A stretch of 64,000 nucleotides of DNA. Source: Hahellaceae bacterium. Lineage in GTDB: Bacteria > Pseudomonadota > Gammaproteobacteria > Pseudomonadales > Oleiphilaceae. Each line of letters begins with the position of its first letter. The stretch's first letter is position 1. The notes below the pieces were generated by a model that ran no database searches, was not told the DNA's origin, and saw nothing but the letters and a program-made list of their open reading frames with translations. The DNA lies in the NCBI GenBank assembly GCA_016716085.1, contig JADJWY010000001.1:434001-498000 (forward strand), in the 5' to 3' direction. Both the position numbers and the translations under genes were made by a program. This document shows positions 52,479-61,971 of this stretch, piece by piece.

Positions 52479-53797
52479 TAGGGGCGTCCCTTTTCAATTG
52501 CAGTTTCATCTATTCGATATTCGGCAGAGCGGGCATGGGCTGTGAGCCCCTCGCCACGTGCGAGCACCGATGCAATTTTACCCACGGTCCGAGCCCCGGA
52601 CTGGGAGAACTGAATAAGTGAACTGCGCTTTTGGAAGTCGTAAACACCCAGAGGACTTGAAAATCGCGCAGTCCCCGCTGTGGGCAACACGTGATTCGGC
52701 CCGGCACAGTAGTCGCCTAACGCTTCTGCGGTATAACGCCCCATGAAGATCGCGCCGGCATGACGGATGTCATCCAGCAGCGCTTCAGGATTTTCGACAG
52801 ACAATTCCAAATGCTCAGGCGCAATACGGTTGATCACCCTGATGGCTGACGCCATGTCCGGCACTAGGATCATCAGGCCGCGATTGACCATTGACTCCCG
52901 GATAATGTCGGCGCGCTCCATGGTGGGCAGCAGACGCTCAATGGCCGACTTCACCTCATTCAAATACGTGGCGTCGGTCGACACCAGTATGGACTGAGCA
53001 TTCTCATCATGCTCAGCCTGGGAAAACAGATCCATCGCGATCCAGTCAGCGGGCGTGTTCCCATCGCACAGCACACAAATTTCTGATGGCCCGGCAATCA
53101 TGTCGATTCCGACAACCCCAAAGACCTGACGCTTGGCGGTGGCCACATAAATATTGCCCGGGCCAACTATTTTATCGACAGACGGAACAGTCTGAGTACC
53201 GTAAGCCAGGGCCGCAACCGCCTGAGCCCCCCCAATCGTAAAGACCCGGTCTACCCCGGCAATAGCTGCCGCTGCAAGGACCAAAGGATTGGTGAGGCCA
53301 TCTGGCGTTGGCACGACCATGACGACTTCGCCCACGCCTGCGACCTTGGCGGGGATTGCGTTCATGAGCACCGAGGAGGGATAGGCCGCCTTACCACCAG
53401 GAACATACAAACCTGCCCGATCCAGAGGGGTGACTTTTTGCCCGAGCAAGGTGCCGTATTCGTCCTGGTACTGCCAGGAGGGGCTAAGCTGGCGTTCGTG
53501 ATAAGCGCGAATACGAACAGCAGCGTCTTCGAGAGCCTGACGCTGCTCAGCCGGAATGCCGGCCAGGGCAGCGTCCAGTGCTGTTTTTGGCAGCTCAAGC
53601 TCCGTCGCCTGCTGCACCTGCAGGCGATCAAAACGCCGGGTGTACTCCAGTAAAGCGGTGTCACCCTGGGTTCTTACAGCGCGAACGATTTCAGCGACAC
53701 GCGCTTCCACGCCGTCATGAGTATCCTCTTCATACGCCAGGGCCGCCGCCAGGAGGCGCTCGAATTCGGGTTGCGTACTCTCCAATACTCTGATCAT
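52478..53797 (-). CDS. hisD: Histidinol dehydrogenase
   Basis: Zinc enzyme that oxidises histidinol to histidine in two NAD-dependent steps. 439 aa from the ATG at 53797, which has AGGAAAGG 7 nt upstream. An in-frame ATG 12 codons earlier lacks this. Motifs: YVPGGKAAYPS, GGAQAVAALAYGT, IAGPSEICV, the AEHDENAQS zinc region and APEHLELSVEN. Confidence 0.96.
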   Translation of the reverse strand: MIRVLESTQPEFERLLAAALAYEEDTHDGVEARVAEIVRAVRTQGDTALLEYTRRFDRLQVQQATELELPKTALDAALAGIPAEQRQALEDAAVRIRAYHERQLSPSWQYQDEYGTLLGQKVTPLDRAGLYVPGGKAAYPSSVLMNAIPAKVAGVGEVVMVVPTPDGLTNPLVLAAAAIAGVDRVFTIGGAQAVAALAYGTQTVPSVDKIVGPGNIYVATAKRQVFGVVGIDMIAGPSEICVLCDGNTPADWIAMDLFSQAEHDENAQSILVSTDATYLNEVKSAIERLLPTMERADIIRESMVNRGLMILVPDMASAIRVINRIAPEHLELSVENPEALLDDIRHAGAIFMGRYTAEALGDYCAGPNHVLPTAGTARFSSPLGVYDFQKRSSLIQFSQSGARTVGKIASVLARGEGLTAHARSAEYRIDETAIEKGRP

Positions 53798-53839
53798 TTC
53801 ACTACCTTTCCTGTTCACAGCCTGCTCACTCACGGCAAT

Positions 53840-54481
53840 TTACGCGCTGCGGCGCTGAATCACCGCCCGCTCCAAGCCCTCGATTATCTCACGCAAAGTG
53901 GCGTACTTCATCTTCATCGACGCTTGATTCGCAATCAGGCGCGACGATATGTGCTCGATCAGCTCCAAGGGTTCGAGACCATTGGCTTTGAGCGTATTGC
54001 CCGTATCGACAATGTCCACGATTTCATCTGCCAGGCCCATCAAGGGTGCCAACTCCATGCCGCCATAAAGCTTGATGATATCGGCCTGAATGCCACGGTC
54101 GGCGTAATACCGCTTGGCAATGTTGACGAATTTGGTCGCGACGCGACGACGCCGCCCCGTTACCTGACGCCCAACCACACTGGCAGTCATCAGGCGACAG
54201 CTTGCAATTTCCAGATCAAGCGGCTCACACAGATTATCGGCGCCATTCTCCAACAGCACATCTTTGCCCGAAACTCCCAGGTCAGCCGCACCATGTTGCA
54301 CGTAAGTCGGCACATCGGTGGCTCGCAATACGACCAATCGTATATTCGGTTTGTTCGTGGCAAAAATCAGTTTTCGACTTTTGCGCACATCCTCTTCCGG
54401 CCAGATTCCCGCATCAGCCAATAATGGCAGTGTGTCGTCCAGGATGCGTCCCTTCGACAGCGCAATGATGACCTCACTCAA
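53840..54481 (-). CDS. hisG: ATP phosphoribosyltransferase, catalytic subunit (short form)
   Basis: First step of histidine biosynthesis. 213 residues, so it lacks the regulatory ACT domain of the about 300-residue long form. Short HisG works with the HisRS-like subunit HisZ, which is not in the window. Motifs: SKGRILDDTLPL, GAADLGVSGKDVL and the PRPP loop EIVDIVDTGNTLKANGL. Lies 18 bp after murA and 42 bp before hisD. Confidence 0.94.
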   Translation of the reverse strand: MSEVIIALSKGRILDDTLPLLADAGIWPEEDVRKSRKLIFATNKPNIRLVVLRATDVPTYVQHGAADLGVSGKDVLLENGADNLCEPLDLEIASCRLMTASVVGRQVTGRRRRVATKFVNIAKRYYADRGIQADIIKLYGGMELAPLMGLADEIVDIVDTGNTLKANGLEPLELIEHISSRLIANQASMKMKYATLREIIEGLERAVIQRRSA

Positions 54482-54499
54482 TTCAAGTCTCCTTCCTGT

Positions 54500-55762
54500 T
54501 TAGCCCGGCACACGTCTGATGCGACCACCCAGCGCCTGCATCTTTTCCTCAATACACTCGTAGCCCCGGTCCAGATGGTAAATACGGTCGACCAGGGTAT
54601 CCCCTTCAGCAACCAGACCGGCAATCACGAGGCTCGCCGAAGCGCGCAGGTCTGTCGCCATGACAGGCGCCCCTTCCAGCCGTTCCACACCCTCAACGAT
54701 AGCCATATTGCCTTCCAGACGAATGCGCGCGCCCATCCGAATGAGCTCCTGCGCATGCATGAAGCGGTTTTCAAAAATGGTTTCGGTGATCGTTCCAGTA
54801 CCCTCTGCAACCGCGTTAAGCGTGACAAACTGCGCCTGCATATCGGTAGGGAACGCCGGATAAGGTGCGGTTCTGAAGCTGACCGCTTTGGGGCGATTAC
54901 CCTTCATGTCCAGCTCGATATACCCATCCCCCGTCGAGATGTGCGCACCGGCCTCTTCAAGTTTGAGCAACACGGCTTCCAATAAACTGCCGCAGGTATC
55001 TTTGACCCGGATACGGCCCCGGCTGGCGGCCGCGGCAACCAGATAGGTGCCGGTCTCAACCCGGTCAGGCAATACGTCGTAATGGCCGCCCCCCAGTTTA
55101 TCGACGCCATTAATCACGATCGTAGAGGTACCGTGGCCAGAAATATCGGCCCCCATGGCAATCAGGCATTTCGCCAGATCCACGACTTCCGGCTCACGCG
55201 CAGCATTTTCGAGCACAGTGGTACCCTGGGCCAGGGTAGCCGCCATCAGGAGATTTTCGGTTCCGGTGACCGTGACGGTATCCAGATAGATATGCGCACC
55301 TTTAAGGCGCCCGTTAGAACGAGCCTTAATGTAGCCATTTTCCACCAGGATTTTGGCGCCCATGGCCTCCAACCCTTTGATATGGAGATCGACTGGACGA
55401 CTGCCAATGGCGCAGCCGCCCGGGAGGGACACTTCCGCGGCACCGAAATGAGCCAGTAGAGGCCCCAACACCAGGATTGAGGCCCGCATGGTTTTCACCA
55501 ATTCATAGGGCGCCGTGAGGTGCTTGATGGTAGAGGCATGAATCTCAGCACTGAGATTTTCCGCAATGGTGAGCTCCACGCCCATGCGTCCGAGCAACTC
55601 CATCATGGTTGTCACGTCGTTCAGGTGGGGCAGATTACCGATGGTCACAGGTTTTTCGGCCAGCAAGGTCGACGCCAATATCGGTAATGCCGCATTCTTG
55701 GCGCCCGAAATCCGGATTTCTCCATCTAAAGGAGGTCCACCGGAAATCAATAATTTATCCAT
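54500..55762 (-). CDS. murA: UDP-N-acetylglucosamine 1-carboxyvinyltransferase
   Basis: Committed step of peptidoglycan synthesis: adds enolpyruvate from PEP to UDP-GlcNAc. 420 residues with the catalytic Cys117 in LPGGCAIGSRPVD (the fosfomycin target residue, so the sensitive form) and the inside-out alpha/beta barrel pattern. Start ISGGPPLDGEIRISGAKNA is typical. Sits between ibaG and hisG, the usual gammaproteobacterial order. Confidence 0.97.
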   Translation of the reverse strand: MDKLLISGGPPLDGEIRISGAKNAALPILASTLLAEKPVTIGNLPHLNDVTTMMELLGRMGVELTIAENLSAEIHASTIKHLTAPYELVKTMRASILVLGPLLAHFGAAEVSLPGGCAIGSRPVDLHIKGLEAMGAKILVENGYIKARSNGRLKGAHIYLDTVTVTGTENLLMAATLAQGTTVLENAAREPEVVDLAKCLIAMGADISGHGTSTIVINGVDKLGGGHYDVLPDRVETGTYLVAAAASRGRIRVKDTCGSLLEAVLLKLEEAGAHISTGDGYIELDMKGNRPKAVSFRTAPYPAFPTDMQAQFVTLNAVAEGTGTITETIFENRFMHAQELIRMGARIRLEGNMAIVEGVERLEGAPVMATDLRASASLVIAGLVAEGDTLVDRIYHLDRGYECIEEKMQALGGRIRRVPG

Positions 55763-55778
55763 TTTTCACATCCACACG

Positions 55779-56018
55779 TCAGGCCTTCGCCTGCCACTCA
55801 TCGGGGGTAAAGGTTTTAATTGACACGGCATGCACCGTGCCACTGGTAATCAGATCATTCATCTCGCGGTACACTTCCTGCTGTTTCTTTACCGCGCTGA
55901 GCCCGGCAAAGCGTGCTCCGATGACCGTCACCTGATAGTGATAACCATCGCCCTCCACGATCACCTGACAATCTGGCAAACCCGCCTGCAGATGCTGTTG
56001 TAAGCGATCAGGCTCCAT
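55779..56018 (-). CDS. ibaG: BolA-family protein IbaG
   Basis: 79-residue acid-responsive BolA relative (YrbA). The helix-turn-helix-like motif region FAGLSAVKKQQEVYREMNDLITSGTVHAVSIKTF contains the conserved His in GYHYQVT. IbaG pairs with monothiol glutaredoxin (Grx4) in iron-sulfur handling and affects envelope lipids. It lies between mlaB and murA, as in E. coli. Confidence 0.92.
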   Translation of the reverse strand: MEPDRLQQHLQAGLPDCQVIVEGDGYHYQVTVIGARFAGLSAVKKQQEVYREMNDLITSGTVHAVSIKTFTPDEWQAKA

Positions 56019-56054
56019 AGTGAATACTCCTTAAATTAAAAAATTGCGCTGCGA

Positions 56055-56378
56055 TTAATTGGCATGCAGTGGTAATACGGTTTCCAGACCACTGACCCGG
56101 GCAACATCCATGAGTTTGCTGGACACACCCCGAATGGTAAACGCCAGGGACTGTGCGTGAGCCTGTGCCATCCAGCGCAACAAGACAGAGAAAAGCGCGC
56201 TATTGGCACTGGAAATCTGACCAACGTCTACGGTAACCGCCGCCGACGCTTTTTCGCGGATCAGCATCTGACCTTGCTCCCAAACCTGGGGCGCATTATC
56301 AAAATTGACAATGCCGATGACACTCAGCACCGGCATCGAACCCGCATCACCTGCAGACCAGGTGAGTTCAAAGGACAT
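56055..56378 (-). CDS. mlaB: Mla complex STAS-domain protein MlaB
   Basis: 107-residue STAS domain (phrases such as TVDVGQISSANSALFSVLLRW, with the Ser-Ala-Asn switch region). MlaB stabilises MlaF in the MlaFEDB phospholipid transporter. It overlaps the mlaC stop by one base (56378), so the genes are coupled, and it sits at the operon end before ibaG. Confidence 0.9.
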   Translation of the reverse strand: MSFELTWSAGDAGSMPVLSVIGIVNFDNAPQVWEQGQMLIREKASAAVTVDVGQISSANSALFSVLLRWMAQAHAQSLAFTIRGVSSKLMDVARVSGLETVLPLHAN

Positions 56379-57046
56379 CAGGCGCCTCCACTGGTGGCCT
56401 GACTGGCCTTGAGCTTATCGTCTTCAACGGTAGTACTCCAGTTAGTGAGGATCGCGTCAAAGTTTCCGTTGTGCTGCGTGTACTGCTGCTCGAATTTATC
56501 GCGAAAGGCCAAGCCTACATTGACACCGTTGACGATGACATTTTCCAGCAACCAGCCCCGCTTGGGATTCAGATACATCGCATACACAACGGGGTACTTG
56601 TTACCCGAAGCGGAAATGACTTCAAGGTTAACATTGGCGCGGGTCGCATCACGCGCATTATCTTCACCACCCAGGACTTTCACCTTGAACTCACCGGTTT
56701 CCACCAGGGTTTTTCCATACGCACGGAACATACTGCGTTTGAAAACATCGGTAAAACCGTCCCGCTGCACATTAGACGCTTCACGACGGTAACGCCCCAT
56801 GACACGGGCAGCAATGCGCTCAAAATCCACCACATCCGCCAGCGCGGACTCCATAATGCCATAGAAGGTTTCCGGGTCCTTGTAGAAAGTCTGCCTCTCC
56901 TGGTTTAACTTCAGCACCAGCTCATCGGTGCTTTGCCTGACTTTCTGAGCCGCGTCCTCACCAGGACTGGCCTGGAGGCTTAACGAAAAAACACTGAACA
57001 CTAACGCAAGCACCCAGCGACTACCGTCGCGCAGCCATGTCGCCAT
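56378..57046 (-). CDS. mlaC: Periplasmic phospholipid-binding protein MlaC
   Basis: 222 residues from the ATG at 57046, which has GGGGAG 8 nt upstream. An ATG 22 codons earlier would begin inside mlaD. Signal peptide with Leu-Gln-Ala-Ser cleavage (about residue 27). The Tol_Tol_Ttg2 domain includes QVKVLGGEDNARDA-like strands and the WLLENVIVNGVNVGLAFRDKFEQ end. Shuttles phospholipid between MlaA and MlaFEDB. Confidence 0.93.
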   Translation of the reverse strand: MATWLRDGSRWVLALVFSVFSLSLQASPGEDAAQKVRQSTDELVLKLNQERQTFYKDPETFYGIMESALADVVDFERIAARVMGRYRREASNVQRDGFTDVFKRSMFRAYGKTLVETGEFKVKVLGGEDNARDATRANVNLEVISASGNKYPVVYAMYLNPKRGWLLENVIVNGVNVGLAFRDKFEQQYTQHNGNFDAILTNWSTTVEDDKLKASQATSGGA

Positions 57047-57071
57047 CGTTCGCTCTCCCCGCTGTGTCAAT

Positions 57072-57524
57072 TCAGAGTTTACTGGTTGCGAAGTTACTGA
57101 TAAGTTTTTCAAGATTCAGGGCACCTTGTGTACTGTCGAAATATTCGCCATCCTGAAGGGTTTCCTCATCGCCGCCAACCGAGATATCTACGTATTTCTC
57201 ACCCAGAAGCCCCGCCGTACTGATAACCGCAATGCTGTCACGGGACAAATAATTCACATCCGAACGGATCTCCATTTCGACTTTGGCTTTCAGCGACTGC
57301 GGATCCAGACTGATCGACTTAACCTGCCCAATGGTAACCCCTGCCAGAGAGACTTTCCCTCTCACCCGCAAGCCACCCACATCGGAAAACTCGCCATACA
57401 GACGGTAGGTCTGGCCGGCGGATTCCAGTGACAGGCCACTGACTTTCAAGGCAAGCAAAAACAGAGCGCCCAGCCCCAACAGAATAAAGACACCAACGGC
57501 CAGCTCAATTGCCCTTGAATACAT
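57072..57524 (-). CDS. mlaD: MlaD, MCE-domain lipid transport protein
   Basis: 150 residues: one N-terminal membrane helix (about 8-28) and one MCE domain (YRLYGEFSDVGGLRVRGKVSLAGVTIGQV). Shorter than E. coli MlaD (183) by the C-terminal tail. It forms the hexameric lipid channel on MlaE. Separated from mlaE by 2 bp. Confidence 0.94.
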   Translation of the reverse strand: MYSRAIELAVGVFILLGLGALFLLALKVSGLSLESAGQTYRLYGEFSDVGGLRVRGKVSLAGVTIGQVKSISLDPQSLKAKVEMEIRSDVNYLSRDSIAVISTAGLLGEKYVDISVGGDEETLQDGEYFDSTQGALNLEKLISNFATSKL

Positions 57525-57526
57525 GA

Positions 57527-58309
57527 TCAGAGTTCTCCAAACATTACCGCAGTCAAAATAAAATCCAGTCCCAGCACAGCCAGCGACGAATACACCACGG
57601 TACGCGTCGTCGCTGAACTGATGCCTTCAGAGGTGGGCACGAGATCAAAGCCCTGAAACACGGCGATCCACGTACACACAACGCCGAACACGACACTCTT
57701 GATCACGCCATTCAGTACGTCGTCATGAAAGTCGACAGACGCCTGCATGTTGCCCCAGAAGGATCCTTCAAAAACGCCCAGCCAGTCGACGCCCACCATC
57801 TTGCCACCCCAAACACCGACCACACTGAAAATCATGGCCAGTAGCGGCAGTGCCATGAATCCCGCCAACAAACGCGGCGCGATAATGCGCCTGAGCGGGT
57901 CCACGCCCATCATTTCCAAGCTGGAAAGCTGCTCCGTGGCTTTCATCAAACCGATTTCGGCCGTCAGTGCACTGCCCGCACGCCCGGCAAACAGGAGCGC
58001 CGTGACGACGGGCCCGAGTTCTCGCACCAGCGTTAAGGCGATCATCTGGCCAATTGCCTGCTCAGACCCGTAATCCACCAGAATGGTGTAGCCCTGCAGC
58101 CCCAGCACCATGCCGATAAACAAGCCGCTGACGACAATAATGACCAGAGACAACACCCCTTCGCGGTAGAGCTGTCGAATAACCAACGGCATCCCCGCCA
58201 GGCGGGGAATTGCAAATAATGAGGCGGCGAGAAAAATGCCGGCTCGCCCCAGTGTCGCAACATTTTCAATACCTTGCCGCCCCAGCGATTGAAGACTACG
58301 CAACATCAT
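57527..58309 (-). CDS. mlaE: MlaE permease
   Basis: 260-residue permease of the MlaFEDB ABC transporter with five or so membrane helices and the family motifs GSALTAEIGLMKATEQLSSLE (E-loop/coupling region) and EGISSATTRTVV at the C-terminus. It overlaps mlaF by 4 bp and mlaD follows after 2 bp. Confidence 0.95.
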   Translation of the reverse strand: MMLRSLQSLGRQGIENVATLGRAGIFLAASLFAIPRLAGMPLVIRQLYREGVLSLVIIVVSGLFIGMVLGLQGYTILVDYGSEQAIGQMIALTLVRELGPVVTALLFAGRAGSALTAEIGLMKATEQLSSLEMMGVDPLRRIIAPRLLAGFMALPLLAMIFSVVGVWGGKMVGVDWLGVFEGSFWGNMQASVDFHDDVLNGVIKSVVFGVVCTWIAVFQGFDLVPTSEGISSATTRTVVYSSLAVLGLDFILTAVMFGEL

Positions 58310-59112
58310 CGTGCGGCCTCCCGCAGCAAGTCGGTCGACAGGTCGGCTGCCGGATAATGAAAGGGTACTGGCCCATCGGGGAGCCCCTGCAAAAACTGTT
58401 TAACAAACGCACAACCTGAAGCCTTGAGCTCCGCCGGAGATCCTTGCCCCATCAATTTTCCGTCCGCCACAATACATAAGTGATCCGTGATACTCATCGA
58501 CTCCTGAATATCATGCGAAACCAGCACACTGGTCAAGCCCAGGGCATCGTTCAGGAGACGGATCAACTGCACAATAACGCCCATGGCGATCGGGTCCTGC
58601 CCGGTAAACGGCTCATCATACATGATCATGTCCGGATCCAGGGCAATCGATCGGGCCAGCGCCACCCGACGGGCCATCCCCCCAGACAGCTCACTGGGCA
58701 TCAAACGCCGCGCCCCCCGCAATCCCACTGCATTGAGCTTCATCAGTACGATGTCACGTACCATGTCAGGCGGGAGTTTGGTATGCACGCGCAATGGAAA
58801 AGCGACGTTATCAAAGACATCCAGATCCGAGAACAGCGCGCCGGATTGAAACAACATTCCCAGGCGTTTGCGCAGCAGAAAAAGTTCGCTTCGTTTAAGC
58901 CGGGTCACTTCCAGCCCATCAACCAGAATAGAGCCTTTCTGCGGCTTTAATTGCCCACCAATCAATTTGAGCAGGGTCGTCTTGCCCGTGCCACTCGGCC
59001 CCATAATGGTTGTGATCTTACCTCGCGGGATTTCGAGACTGATATCATCGAAAATCACCCGATTCCCTCTCACAAAGGTCAGGTTACGAACTTCCACGAA
59101 ATTCTGGGTCAT
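58306..59112 (-). CDS. mlaF: MlaF ABC transporter ATPase
   Basis: 268-residue ATPase of the Mla phospholipid transporter. Walker A GPSGTGKTT (about 39-47), ABC signature LSGGMARRV, Walker B DMIMYDEPF and H-loop VSHDIQES are all present. First gene of the mlaFEDCB-ibaG-murA-his group, divergent from kdsD, with the shared 188-bp gap (59113-59300) holding control signals. Confidence 0.96.
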   Translation of the reverse strand: MTQNFVEVRNLTFVRGNRVIFDDISLEIPRGKITTIMGPSGTGKTTLLKLIGGQLKPQKGSILVDGLEVTRLKRSELFLLRKRLGMLFQSGALFSDLDVFDNVAFPLRVHTKLPPDMVRDIVLMKLNAVGLRGARRLMPSELSGGMARRVALARSIALDPDMIMYDEPFTGQDPIAMGVIVQLIRLLNDALGLTSVLVSHDIQESMSITDHLCIVADGKLMGQGSPAELKASGCAFVKQFLQGLPDGPVPFHYPAADLSTDLLREAAR

Positions 59113-59235
59113 GTCTGCCTATCCCATCACCATGCCACGGTCCGGAAGCCCAAACCGACGCAGGGTGTTTGACTTCCGATCATTCTGCGGCAGAGACTAT
59201 ACACCAAGAGTGCTGCCCAAACCATGACCGCTGAC

Positions 59236-59263
59236 TTGCGATGGCTTCGGGAGCCTCTATAAT
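59236..59263 (+). promoter_or_regulatory. kdsD promoter
   Basis: -35 TTGCGA (59236-59241), 16-bp spacer and -10 TATAAT (59258-59263), 37 bp before the kdsD ATG. A minus-strand TATAGT near 59195-59200 may be the mlaF -10, with a poor -35. Confidence 0.6.
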
Positions 59264-59300
59264 GCCCCGAGGCGCGCCCATCCTGAATCTGTGAGGCACA

Positions 59301-60281
59301 ATGACCCTGAATACTGACTTGGACTTTCTCGCTTCCGCCCGGCGAACCATCACCATTGAAAAGCAGGCAGTCTCCGACCTGCTGGAGAAGCTGGACGAGG
59401 GATTCACCAAAGCTTGTCAATTCATACTGGCTTGCACCGGGCGTGTTGTCGTGACCGGCATGGGCAAGTCGGGCCATATTGGCTCCAAAATCGCAGCCAC
59501 GCTTGCATCGACAGGCACCCCGGCCTTTTTTGTTCACCCCGGCGAAGCCAGTCACGGCGACCTTGGCATGATTACCCGGGGGGATGTTGTGCTGGCCCTG
59601 TCTAATTCAGGCAACACATCTGAAGTCGTGACCTTGCTGCCGTTGCTAAAACGATTGGCCGTCCCTCTGATCAGCATGACCGGCAACCCTCAGTCGTCAC
59701 TGGCACTGGCCGCCGATACTCACCTGTATGCCGGCGTGCGGGAAGAAGCGTGTCCGCTGGGTCTGGCGCCCACCTCCAGTACGACCGTCGCACTGGTGAT
59801 GGGGGATGCCCTGGCCGTCGCCCTGCTTGAAGCACGCGGTTTTTCGGCCGAGGATTTTGCTTTTTCGCATCCGGGCGGGGCACTGGGGAGACGCCTGCTA
59901 CTCAAAGTTGAAGACATTATGCACACGGGTGACCGGATCCCGCTTACGCCGCCCGCCACCTTACTCCCCGGGGCCTTGCTTGAAATGTCCGGCAAAGGAT
60001 TGGGCATGACCTGCATCGTCACTCCAGAGGGTAAACTTGAGGGGGTCTTCACCGATGGTGATCTGCGACGCGTGTTTGATCGCGGCTTAGATGTGCGCAG
60101 CCTGCCGATACGGGAACTCATGACCTCGCCCTGCAAGTCGGTGACGCCAGGCATGTTGGCCGCCGAAGCACTCCGCATCATGGAGGAAAAGAAGATCAAC
60201 AGCCTACCCGTGATCGATGACCAAAACACGGTTGTTGGCGCACTGAATATGCACGACCTTTTGCGGGCGGGGGTTATCTGA
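59301..60281 (+). CDS. kdsD: Arabinose-5-phosphate isomerase
   Basis: First committed step of KDO synthesis: ribulose-5-phosphate to arabinose-5-phosphate. 326 residues: a SIS domain (GKSGHIGSKIAATLASTG, and SNSGNTSEV) followed by two CBS domains (about 205-326). Its stop shares one base with the kdsC start. First gene of the kdsD-kdsC-lptC-lptA-lptB-rpoN string. Confidence 0.96.
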   Translation: MTLNTDLDFLASARRTITIEKQAVSDLLEKLDEGFTKACQFILACTGRVVVTGMGKSGHIGSKIAATLASTGTPAFFVHPGEASHGDLGMITRGDVVLALSNSGNTSEVVTLLPLLKRLAVPLISMTGNPQSSLALAADTHLYAGVREEACPLGLAPTSSTTVALVMGDALAVALLEARGFSAEDFAFSHPGGALGRRLLLKVEDIMHTGDRIPLTPPATLLPGALLEMSGKGLGMTCIVTPEGKLEGVFTDGDLRRVFDRGLDVRSLPIRELMTSPCKSVTPGMLAAEALRIMEEKKINSLPVIDDQNTVVGALNMHDLLRAGVI

Positions 60282-60847
60282 TGACACCCGTTGAATTTCA
60301 CACGCTCTCTGACGAACTGCTGGCAAAGCTCAGGAAAGTTAAACTTCTGGCGCTGGATGTCGACGGCGTGCTAACAGATGGCCGCCTGTATTTCAGCGCC
60401 CAGGGCGATGAGTTAAAAGCCTTCAACATTCTCGATGGGCTGGGGTTGAAACTATTGCGCGATCACGGCGTCGACGTTGCTTTAATCACAGGCCGCAACT
60501 CACCTTTGACCGCCCGGCGCGCGGCCGACCTCAAAATCACGCACCTGTATCAGGGGCGGGAAGACAAGCGCACCGCACTGCTGGAACTGTTAGGCCAGCT
60601 GCGCATGAAAGCCGAGCACGCAGCCTATGTCGGCGACGATCTGCCTGATTTGGGCGCCATCCTACTGGCAGGTGCAGGAATGACCGTTGCGAACGGACAC
60701 TGGGCCGTCAAGCAGAAAGCGCAGTACTGTACCACCCAAACCGGTGGCTATGGTGCCGTAAGAGAAATCTGCGACCTTATTCTCTACGCGCAAGGCCATC
60801 TTGAGGCTGCACTAAAGCCCTATCGGGACGAGTCTCCCGGAGATTAA
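60281..60847 (+). CDS. kdsC: KDO 8-phosphate phosphatase
   Basis: HAD-family phosphatase that releases KDO from KDO-8-P. 188 residues with motif I ALDVDGVLTDGRLYF (catalytic Asp pair), ALITGRNSP, and the late YVGDDLPDLGAI motif. Tetrameric capless type. It starts on the last base of kdsD and is followed by lptC after 1 bp. Confidence 0.96.
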   Translation: MTPVEFHTLSDELLAKLRKVKLLALDVDGVLTDGRLYFSAQGDELKAFNILDGLGLKLLRDHGVDVALITGRNSPLTARRAADLKITHLYQGREDKRTALLELLGQLRMKAEHAAYVGDDLPDLGAILLAGAGMTVANGHWAVKQKAQYCTTQTGGYGAVREICDLILYAQGHLEAALKPYRDESPGD

Positions 60848-60848
60848 G

Positions 60849-61427
60849 ATGAAACGTCACCCGCTCACTCAAAAACGCTGGATCAGTCTGGTGACGACGG
60901 TTGTCACCGTGGGACTCTTTTACCTGTTGTCCGAAGAGGCGCCTCTTCAGCTGTTCAACGGCGAAGACCAGGTGATTGCGCAAGAGCCCGACGCCTTTGT
61001 CTTAAACGCGACCTACCTGACCTTCGACAAAAACGGCCAGCTGCGCACCCGGCTGCGCTCAGAAAAAGCGGTCCACTTCCCGGCCACTGATCAGGGACAA
61101 CTGACCAATCCACACCTGATCGTCTACCCGGAACAAGGGGCCCCCTGGGAAATTACATCCCAGCAAGGACTGCTCTTTTTGCAGGAAGACAAACTGGAGC
61201 TGGCCGGATTTGTCACCGTTGTCGGTGAACAACCGCCAGGAAAAGCACTCCGCTTTGATTCACCGACACTACAGTACGATGACAAAACCCGCTTTATCCG
61301 AACAGATCAACCCGTTACTATTAATTCCCAATTTAATCAGTTGTCTGCTGTCGGCATGGAGTTTGAAGTTGATAAGAAAATATTACGCTTGTTCTCCAGG
61401 GTGGAAGGCGTTTATGTCAATCCCTAG
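60849..61427 (+). CDS. lptC: LPS export protein LptC
   Basis: 192-residue bitopic inner-membrane protein: one N-terminal helix (about 12-32) followed by a beta-jellyroll (Lipopolysaccharide_ABC_tranport) that hands LPS from LptBFG to LptA. The pattern ATYLTFDKNGQLRTRLRS fits the OstA-like repeat. lptA starts 14 bp before its stop. Confidence 0.92.
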   Translation: MKRHPLTQKRWISLVTTVVTVGLFYLLSEEAPLQLFNGEDQVIAQEPDAFVLNATYLTFDKNGQLRTRLRSEKAVHFPATDQGQLTNPHLIVYPEQGAPWEITSQQGLLFLQEDKLELAGFVTVVGEQPPGKALRFDSPTLQYDDKTRFIRTDQPVTINSQFNQLSAVGMEFEVDKKILRLFSRVEGVYVNP

Positions 61428-61971
61428 TACTCGGAGAACGCTGGCCGGCATTCCTGCGCTACTCCTGACAGCCATGTCCCTGATTGCGCTTCCGGCTCAG
61501 GCCTTTGACGTCACCGGTCGCAGCACTGAGCCCGTCAAGGTGCAGGCTGACTGGGCGGAACTGGACGAGCGCACGGGTGCCTCGACATACCGCGGCAATG
61601 TGGTGGTCAGACAAGGCCGATCACTGATCGAGGCCGACGAAATTCGCATCAAGGCCGGCGAGAAAGGCATTGAGCAGTTTGTGGCCACCGGCGGACCGGT
61701 GCATATGCTGATCTACGATGCAGAGAAACTGGAAGAAACCCATGCTTACGCCAAGAACATGACCTTTGACCAGCAAAAAAATCAGGTCGTTCTCTCTGTG
61801 AATGCGAGACTTCAGCAGGCGAAAAGCTCCTTTCAGGGCGAACGCATCGTCTATAACACGCTGACCCAGATCGTCAGCGCCGAAGCCAAACCAGGCGCCG
61901 ACAATCAGGGTCGGGTCGAGATCATATATCACCCATCCACACCACCCCGTAAAAGCGAACCGACACCATGA
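61414..61971 (+). CDS. lptA: LPS export periplasmic protein LptA
   Basis: 185 residues from the ATG at 61414, which has GGAAGG 7 nt upstream. The earlier in-frame starts lie in lptC. A signal peptide (cleavage near Ala-Gln-Ala, residue about 30) is followed by the OstA domain: VQADWAELDERTGASTYRGNVVV is its first repeat, which forms the LPS bridge. Stop overlaps the lptB ATG by 4 bp. Confidence 0.94.
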   Translation: MSIPSTRRTLAGIPALLLTAMSLIALPAQAFDVTGRSTEPVKVQADWAELDERTGASTYRGNVVVRQGRSLIEADEIRIKAGEKGIEQFVATGGPVHMLIYDAEKLEETHAYAKNMTFDQQKNQVVLSVNARLQQAKSSFQGERIVYNTLTQIVSAEAKPGADNQGRVEIIYHPSTPPRKSEPTP

